Shown piece by piece: positions 6,505-10,043 of a stretch of DNA of 10,043 nucleotides; within the stretch, counting starts at the first letter, position 1; every line of letters starts with the position of its first letter. Both the position numbers and the translations under genes were made by a program. The notes beneath the pieces are model-generated. The model was given only the letters and a program-made list of their open reading frames with translations. It was not told where the DNA came from and did no database searches. This DNA is from CAZITB01 sp964542055 (GTDB lineage: Bacteria; Planctomycetota; Phycisphaerae; Sedimentisphaerales; CAMDDF01): positions 1 through 10,043 of the forward strand of contig CAZITB010000102.1 in assembly GCA_964542055.1 (NCBI GenBank). The letters run 5' to 3'.

Positions 6505-7410
6505 TTACTTTATCCAATCTGGAAATACTGTTTCATCAATAGCATATCGATTATTAATGTTAAAATTACGATTCCATTTAAGTTTCCAAAGATCTTTAAG
6601 ATCCGTTTTGCGGGTACTGAAATCCCCATAAAGCATATTTGTACCAGAAATATGCCTGGGAATGCAATACTGCCCAATGCCCCAGTTATAATACATACTA
6701 GTTCCATTTTCTGCCTCTTTAAGTGTAGCAGGAGGCTGAAGATAGCCTATTCTGTCTGAGTTTGAAAAACCACCTAGCCACCTACCATCAGAAAATATCG
6801 GAACTACATCAGGACTAGATAATTTTTCAAATTTCTTCCAGCAATAGTCATATGGAGCAGGTACAGTACCATTTGAACGATCTGTCTGTTCGATTTCAGA
6901 ACCCTTATCTGGATTTGTAGCGAAACCGTTCATACTATAACTTATTGGTATGGGATTATCAAAACTTACATCAGACAGGCCTTCCATGGGGTACCCCCAT
7001 GCTGCTGAATAATTGATCCAACCTTGATACTCTCCCATAGGATTAGAAGCAAAACCAGGGTTAACTTTCTTAGCTGATGGACAAGTAAGTGTCTTGATAT
7101 CATCTCCGCGATAAGCTTTCAGGTCAGCTAACCAATAACCTAATCCCCAATCTGGAGTATCCCCACCATTCCCGTCATTTGTATATAAACCATCCCAACC
7201 GCTAGATCCACGAACAAAAGAACCGTTGTTATCAGTTGCATATAACAGAAAGGCTGAACCGTTCTGTTTAATGTTAGTTAAACAAACTACTTGCTGAGCC
7301 ATGGCCCTAGCTCTGCCTAGCGAAGGCATGAGTATAGACAACAACAATGCGATTATAGAAATAACAACTAACAATTCTACTAATGTAAAGCCTTTTTTAC
7401 GTAATTTCAC
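6505..7410 (-). CDS. Prepilin-like protein of the H-X9-DG (DUF1559-like) group
   Basis: The start is the GTG at 7410 (301 aa), because AAGGAGT lies 6 bases upstream and translation begins at the positively charged leader MKLRKKG. An upstream ATG at 7485 would add 25 residues before the leader. The type IV prepilin signature is exact: cleavage after G7 and methylation at F8, with E12 at position +5 (FTLVELLVVISI), then a hydrophobic helix to about residue 28. CLTNIKQ (43-49) and the following YATDNNG are typical of this planctomycete group. The C-terminal H253-X9-D263 motif is followed by F, not G, and ends in a LWKLKW block. Such proteins are exported and processed by a prepilin peptidase; their function is largely unknown, with pseudopilin or surface substrate binding suggested. 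It is the first gene of the minus-strand hydrolase cluster, which favours a role in attachment to, or handling of, the polysaccharide. A 65-residue open frame inside it is only a shadow. Confidence 0.92.
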   Translation of the reverse strand: MKLRKKGFTLVELLVVISIIALLLSILMPSLGRARAMAQQVVCLTNIKQNGSAFLLYATDNNGSFVRGSSGWDGLYTNDGNGGDTPDWGLGYWLADLKAYRGDDIKTLTCPSAKKVNPGFASNPMGEYQGWINYSAAWGYPMEGLSDVSFDNPIPISYSMNGFATNPDKGSEIEQTDRSNGTVPAPYDYCWKKFEKLSSPDVVPIFSDGRWLGGFSNSDRIGYLQPPATLKEAENGTSMYYNWGIGQYCIPRHISGTNMLYGDFSTRKTDLKDLWKLKWNRNFNINNRYAIDETVFPDWIK

Positions 7411-7416
7411 AATTGT

Positions 7417-7423
7417 ACTCCTT
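7417..7423 (-). promoter_or_regulatory. Shine-Dalgarno sequence that fixes the GTG start of the prepilin-like gene
   Basis: AAGGAGT on the minus strand stands 6 bases before GTG at 7410. It is the strongest ribosome-binding sequence of the minus-strand cluster and the main reason for preferring GTG to the ATG 75 bases upstream. Confidence 0.75.
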
Positions 7424-7579
7424 ACACAATAATTTATAATATAAAATACCAAGTTCATTCTACGAATTTTAGAAAAGCAATTCAAGAGGGCAGTTATTTT
7501 TCTGAGATGAAACAGAGTTATCTTATGTATTTTGTTTAGCAGTAACGTAAAGAGTCTTTTTCTTTAAATTGTTTTTAAT

Positions 7580-7602
7580 ACAGTATTTAAAATAGTCACT
7601 GT
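7580..7602. repeat. Imperfect dyad upstream of the prepilin-like gene
   Basis: ACAGT (7580-7584) and ACTGT (7598-7602) are inverted copies, with an AT-rich centre that includes ATTTAAAAT. It lies 170-192 bp before the GTG start. It is a possible operator but short enough to arise by chance. Confidence 0.2.
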
Positions 7603-7749
7603 TTTGAAAGACTAAAATTTCTAAAAGAAAGCTACTACGCAATTAGACATGATATTATCGCAAAATGACATCTCTTTCATCATGTAATAAATGCTCATTC
7701 AGCATTCATTTATAATTTCATTCTGGAGGATTAAAAATTTATCTCTTCA

Positions 7750-7786
7750 ATTTTGAGTTGCATACTTGAACTAACCAACTCAAAAT
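7750..7786. repeat. Perfect 11-bp inverted repeat in the divergent intergenic region
   Basis: ATTTTGAGTTG (7750-7760) is exactly complementary to CAACTCAAAAT (7776-7786), separated by 15 bases. It lies between the divergent prepilin-like and PEP-CTERM genes, about 340 and 416 bp from their start codons. No gene frame runs through it. A short stem (AATGCT/AGCATT, 7690-7706) lies just to the left. It may be the hairpin of an unannotated small transcript, a distant dyad operator, or the terminus of a lost element. Confidence 0.45.
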
Positions 7787-7962
7787 GGATTTTTGCCCTC
7801 ATTTGAATTATTGTCATATTTGCGGCACTTTTTTATTATATTGTCATTTTCAGATATCTTGCGTAAAAAGGTGATTATAGCCTCTGGTCATTTACAGTAC
7901 CCAATATTATACAATACTGATAGGCAAATAATATGATAAGCAACCTAGCTTTTAAGACTTCT

Positions 7963-7979
7963 ATGAAATGATATTTCAT
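7963..7979. repeat. 17-bp dyad ATGAAAT-GAT-ATTTCAT
   Basis: Two perfectly complementary 7-bp arms flank a 3-bp centre, a geometry typical of homodimeric transcription-factor operators. The dyad is followed by TTTT, so a very weak plus-strand hairpin terminator is the alternative. It stands 224-240 bp upstream of the PEP-CTERM start codon and 550 bp from the prepilin-like one. Confidence 0.35.
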
Positions 7980-8080
7980 TTTTAGAGACTTCTTACTTTC
8001 CATTTCAATGCTAATATACTTATTTACAAACAAATCTTCCGATAATATCTATTTCTGTGCCTTGTTCTGAGTGTTTTCGT

Positions 8081-8111
8081 AAAAAGACAGATAATAAACA
8101 AAAAAAGACAG
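8081..8111 (+). promoter_or_regulatory. Direct repeat AAAAAGACAG with 21-bp spacing, candidate activator site
   Basis: The identical 10-mer AAAAAGACAG occurs at 8081-8090 and 8102-8111. The 21-bp period equals two helical turns, putting both copies on one face of the DNA. Taking a start of transcription near 8145 from the -10 element, the copies are centred at about -59 and -38, so the second occupies the place where a -35 hexamer is missing. This arrangement is typical of activator-dependent promoters bound by response-regulator-like dimers. The regulator is unknown. Confidence 0.45.
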
Positions 8112-8129
8112 TTTTTGCTTTGATTGATT

Positions 8130-8138
8130 TGCTATAAT
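8130..8138 (+). promoter_or_regulatory. Extended -10 promoter of the PEP-CTERM gene
   Basis: TGCTATAAT contains a perfect TATAAT (8133-8138) with the TG of an extended -10 one base upstream. No good -35 hexamer lies 16-18 bp before it (TTGCTT is only 12 bp away), which fits an extended -10 or activator-dependent promoter. The leader would be about 57 nt, ending in GGAGG at 8191-8195. Confidence 0.5.
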
Positions 8139-8202
8139 AATTTTTGTTAAATCAGGGTATGTTGCTCTGAAGGTTATTTAATTTTTTTTTGGAGGTAGTA
8201 AG

Positions 8203-8946
8203 ATGAGAACGTTATTAACTTCAGTTTTGGTTTTTTCGCTGTTTTTGACTTTACCAGCAAATGCTGTAACTAACTGGACAGGCGATGGAGATGGTGAAAG
8301 CTGGATGGATAGTCTTAACTGGGATGCTGGCTTGTCAACCATTGATGATGATGCAAAAATTAATCTTGGTTCATCTTCGGTTTTCATTAATGATGGAGAT
8401 GATGCAATGGCGAGTGTTTTCACAATTGGTGAATTTTGGGCGCCTGCGCAATTGACTGTTAAACAAGGCGGTACTTTCGCTAACAACTGGATGGTTGTTA
8501 CAGGTATCGGAAATGTTGTAGTAGAAGGTACTCTTAATACAGGTGGAATTCAGATTGTAGGGACTTCAAGGGTTGACGTTAAAGCCGGTGGAGTACTTCA
8601 AACTTCAGGTTGGTGGCAGCTTGGTAATGATTCAAGACTAACAGTTTCAGGTAGTGTTAATGTTAATAACCCGGTAGACATGATAACTTATATGGTGAAT
8701 GAAATTTGGGCAACACCTACATCCTATGTAGATATACTCGAAGGACAAATGACTTTTGTAGGCGACCAGAGAGCGACCCTTCAGGCAGGTGAAGCGAATG
8801 GTTGGATTAAAGCCTATGATGGAACAGGTATTTTGAATTATGAGTATGCTGATGGTATCACTACGGTAACTGCGGCTGTGCCAGAGCCAGCAACAATAAT
8901 GTTGCTTAGTCTTGGCAGTTTCATGTTTGCCCGCAGGAAAAAATAA
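8203..8946 (+). CDS. PEP-CTERM sorting-signal protein, beta-solenoid-like
   Basis: 247 aa from the ATG at 8203, with GGAGG 7 bases upstream. A signal peptide covers residues 1-21 (cleavage after ANA). The mature part begins NWTGDGDGESW and has the SLNWD motif, then short Gly/Val/Thr-rich strands (for example GNVVVEGTLNTGG, SRVDVKAGGVLQTSG) that suggest a right-handed beta-solenoid as in many planctomycete PEP-CTERM proteins. The last 22 residues are the sorting signal: VPEP at 226-229, a hydrophobic segment, and the basic end ARRKK. An exosortase, not encoded here, should cleave after export and place the protein in the cell envelope or matrix. The gene has its own promoter and a strong terminator, so it is a separate unit between the two hydrolase groups. 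No enzymatic motif is visible; a structural or carbohydrate-binding role is inference. Confidence 0.92.
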   Translation: MRTLLTSVLVFSLFLTLPANAVTNWTGDGDGESWMDSLNWDAGLSTIDDDAKINLGSSSVFINDGDDAMASVFTIGEFWAPAQLTVKQGGTFANNWMVVTGIGNVVVEGTLNTGGIQIVGTSRVDVKAGGVLQTSGWWQLGNDSRLTVSGSVNVNNPVDMITYMVNEIWATPTSYVDILEGQMTFVGDQRATLQAGEANGWIKAYDGTGILNYEYADGITTVTAAVPEPATIMLLSLGSFMFARRKK

Positions 8947-8979
8947 TCTACAGTGAAGTCATGGTTTTAGGTAAAATTT

Positions 8980-9012
8980 AAAAGAGGGTTGCTAAAACAA
9001 TCCTCTTTTTTT
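8980..9012 (+). terminator. Strong intrinsic terminator of the PEP-CTERM gene
   Basis: AAAAGAGGGTTG (8980-8991) pairs with CAATCCTCTTTT (8998-9009) around the loop CTAAAA: a 12-bp stem with one G-U pair, running into a tract of T to 9012. It begins 34 bp after the stop codon. Its A-rich 5' side could also help terminate in the opposite direction, but no minus-strand gene reads into it from within the window. Confidence 0.88.
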
Positions 9013-9030
9013 GTTTTTTGTAAAAGGATA

Positions 9031-9058
9031 TTGTTAATTTAAGTTTAGAGCTTATATG
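9031..9058 (+). promoter_or_regulatory. Weak promoter candidate for the beta-mannosidase gene
   Basis: TTGTTA (9031-9036), a 16-bp spacer and TATATG (9053-9058) each match consensus at four positions. It is the only plausible promoter in the short gap after the terminator. The predicted start would be only a few bases before the GGAG ribosome-binding site at 9068-9071, giving a leader of about 15 nt, which is short but possible. Confidence 0.25.
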
Positions 9059-9079
9059 TAGTTCTTTGGAGAAAGTTTT

Positions 9080-10043
9080 ATGCCTTTAAAGAAGATCAGC
9101 TTGGATGGGATATGGAAATTAAAAGACGCGAAATATTCACGAAATGATAACAGAAAATATTCCAATAAGAATTGTGATTCTAGTAAATGGATAAATGTGA
9201 ATGTTCCGGGAGACATTCATCCTGCTTTGCAGGAAGCAGGTAAAATTCCGGAACCGTTTTTAGATATTAATACTGAAAAATGCAAATGGACATCGTATCG
9301 GGACTGGTGGTTTAGAAAAGAAATTAAAATACCTCATTCTTTCGGCTCTGATCGCATTCAAATTGTTCTAAATGGAATTGATACATACGCAACCCTTTAT
9401 GTAAATGGCAGTAAAATTGGTGAAACATCGAATATGTTTTACCGGTACTGTTTTGATATTACTGACAAAATTTTGTTAGGGCAAATCAACAGTGTTTCAA
9501 TTTGTATTCATGCAACCAAAGAAGTAATAGAGTCTCGCGATACGAGTAGCTATATTGCTTGTTTTTACACTCCCCGCATTTTTGCCAGAAAAGCACAATG
9601 TCAGTTTTCTTGGGATTGGGCCCCTCATCTTCCTTCACTTGGCATTCATCGAAATGTATGGCTACAGTCAGTTAAGCCAGGTGTGATTGAAAATGTTTTT
9701 GTCCGTTCCAGAATGAACGGAAAAGTACATATGTTGGTTGAGTTAGATGAAGAAATAAGAAAACATAACATCGATAACATTAATATGTCCATAAAAATTT
9801 CTCATGGTATCAATTCGATTGAAAGGAACATTGATGTCAAGGGAATTAAGAATATTATCAACTTTAAGGTCTCTAATCCTAAGTTATGGTGGCCTAAGGG
9901 TTATGGTGAACCCAACTTATATAAATATGAAATCAAACTTCTAAATAAAGAACAAGTTTTGGATGTTCAAACAGGAGCTTTTGGTATCAGAGAAGTTGAA
10001 CTTATCCAGGATCCCAACGGTGGAGATACTCAGCATTTTCTTT
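9080..10043 (+). CDS. GH2 beta-mannosidase, N-terminal 321 residues (runs off right edge)
   Basis: Exo-acting enzyme that removes beta-linked mannose from the non-reducing end of oligosaccharides. The ATG at 9080 has GGAG 8 bases upstream, and the frame is open to the end of the window. Residues 1-200 form the GH2 sugar-binding domain and contain RKAQCQFSWDWAP (170-182), a beta-mannosidase hallmark as opposed to beta-galactosidase. The immunoglobulin-like domain follows and ends with LWWPKGYGEPNLY (269-281), FGIREVEL (301-308) and GGDTQHF (314-320), the lead-in to the catalytic barrel. The two catalytic glutamates lie beyond the edge; full-length members have roughly 800-900 residues. No signal peptide is present, so the enzyme is probably cytoplasmic and acts on imported manno-oligosaccharides. 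This is the clearest substrate clue in the window and supports mannan processing by the GH-A enzymes on the other strand. Confidence 0.93.
   Translation, partial: MPLKKISLDGIWKLKDAKYSRNDNRKYSNKNCDSSKWINVNVPGDIHPALQEAGKIPEPFLDINTEKCKWTSYRDWWFRKEIKIPHSFGSDRIQIVLNGIDTYATLYVNGSKIGETSNMFYRYCFDITDKILLGQINSVSICIHATKEVIESRDTSSYIACFYTPRIFARKAQCQFSWDWAPHLPSLGIHRNVWLQSVKPGVIENVFVRSRMNGKVHMLVELDEEIRKHNIDNINMSIKISHGINSIERNIDVKGIKNIINFKVSNPKLWWPKGYGEPNLYKYEIKLLNKEQVLDVQTGAFGIREVELIQDPNGGDTQHFL

Noticed and set aside
7411..7485. N-terminal extension of the prepilin-like protein from ATG at 7485
   Set aside because: Prepilin leaders are short and basic; the GTG at 7410 with AAGGAGT gives a textbook leader.
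8105..8120. Possible sigma-54 (-24/-12) promoter before the PEP-CTERM gene
   Set aside because: GACA and TTGC are present, but the GG-N10-GC spacing rule fails and the -24 GG is missing.
8178..8486. Minus-strand open frame across the start of the PEP-CTERM gene
   Set aside because: It is a shadow of the coding sequence and runs through its ribosome-binding site; no motif or ribosome-binding site of its own.
1..10043. CRISPR array, insertion sequence with terminal repeats, or complete integrase
   Set aside because: No regularly spaced repeats, no transposase or intact recombinase frame and no paired terminal inverted repeats were seen.

Overview
The window looks like a carbohydrate-degradation region from a low-GC (AT-rich by eye) member of the Planctomycetota, most likely a Phycisphaerae/Sedimentisphaerales-type polysaccharide degrader. 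The grounds are a combination of features rather than a phylogenetic marker: an H-X9-DG-type prepilin-like protein, a PEP-CTERM surface protein with a beta-solenoid-like body, a dockerin-like tail on a glycoside hydrolase, a formylglycine-type sulfatase with a twin-arginine-like leader, and GH106-like and GH2 enzymes.

Left part (1-1028): the 5' part of a minus-strand GH106-like enzyme runs off the left edge (starts at 471). Upstream of it lies a 557-bp gap that holds a near-perfect 27-bp inverted repeat (539-565), a degenerate 3' half of a tRNA (589-631, probably Thr-TGT type), and a stretch (754-1010) that reads like a decayed, frameshifted coding sequence. Together these look like the scar of an old integration event.

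Centre (1029-7410), all on the minus strand, in transcription order: a prepilin-like H-X9-DG protein (7410-6505), a four-module secreted clan GH-A hydrolase with N-terminal beta domain, C-terminal jelly-roll-like module and dockerin-like repeats (6398-4425), a shorter paralogue with no N-terminal domain and no dockerin (4188-2737), a doubtful small ORF (2726-2514), and a secreted or lipid-anchored sulfatase (2444-1029). The gaps of 106 to 292 bp contain hairpins and repeated short motifs, so this is a co-oriented cluster and not necessarily one transcript.

Right part (7411-10043): a 792-bp divergent intergenic region has several inverted repeats, then an extended -10 promoter preceded by a direct repeat with 21-bp spacing. 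This drives a plus-strand PEP-CTERM protein (8203-8946), closed by a strong intrinsic terminator (8980-9012). A GH2 beta-mannosidase (9080 onward) runs off the right edge and has no signal peptide.

A working model is that the two secreted GH-A enzymes (both begin with the FNYWP motif common in mannanase-like GH5 relatives) cut a beta-mannan-containing, sulfated polymer outside the cytoplasm, the sulfatase removes sulfate esters, and the GH2 beta-mannosidase and GH106-like enzyme finish oligosaccharides. The substrate is inference. The prepilin-like, dockerin and PEP-CTERM proteins may handle attachment or surface display, but no cohesin, exosortase, regulator or transporter lies in the window.
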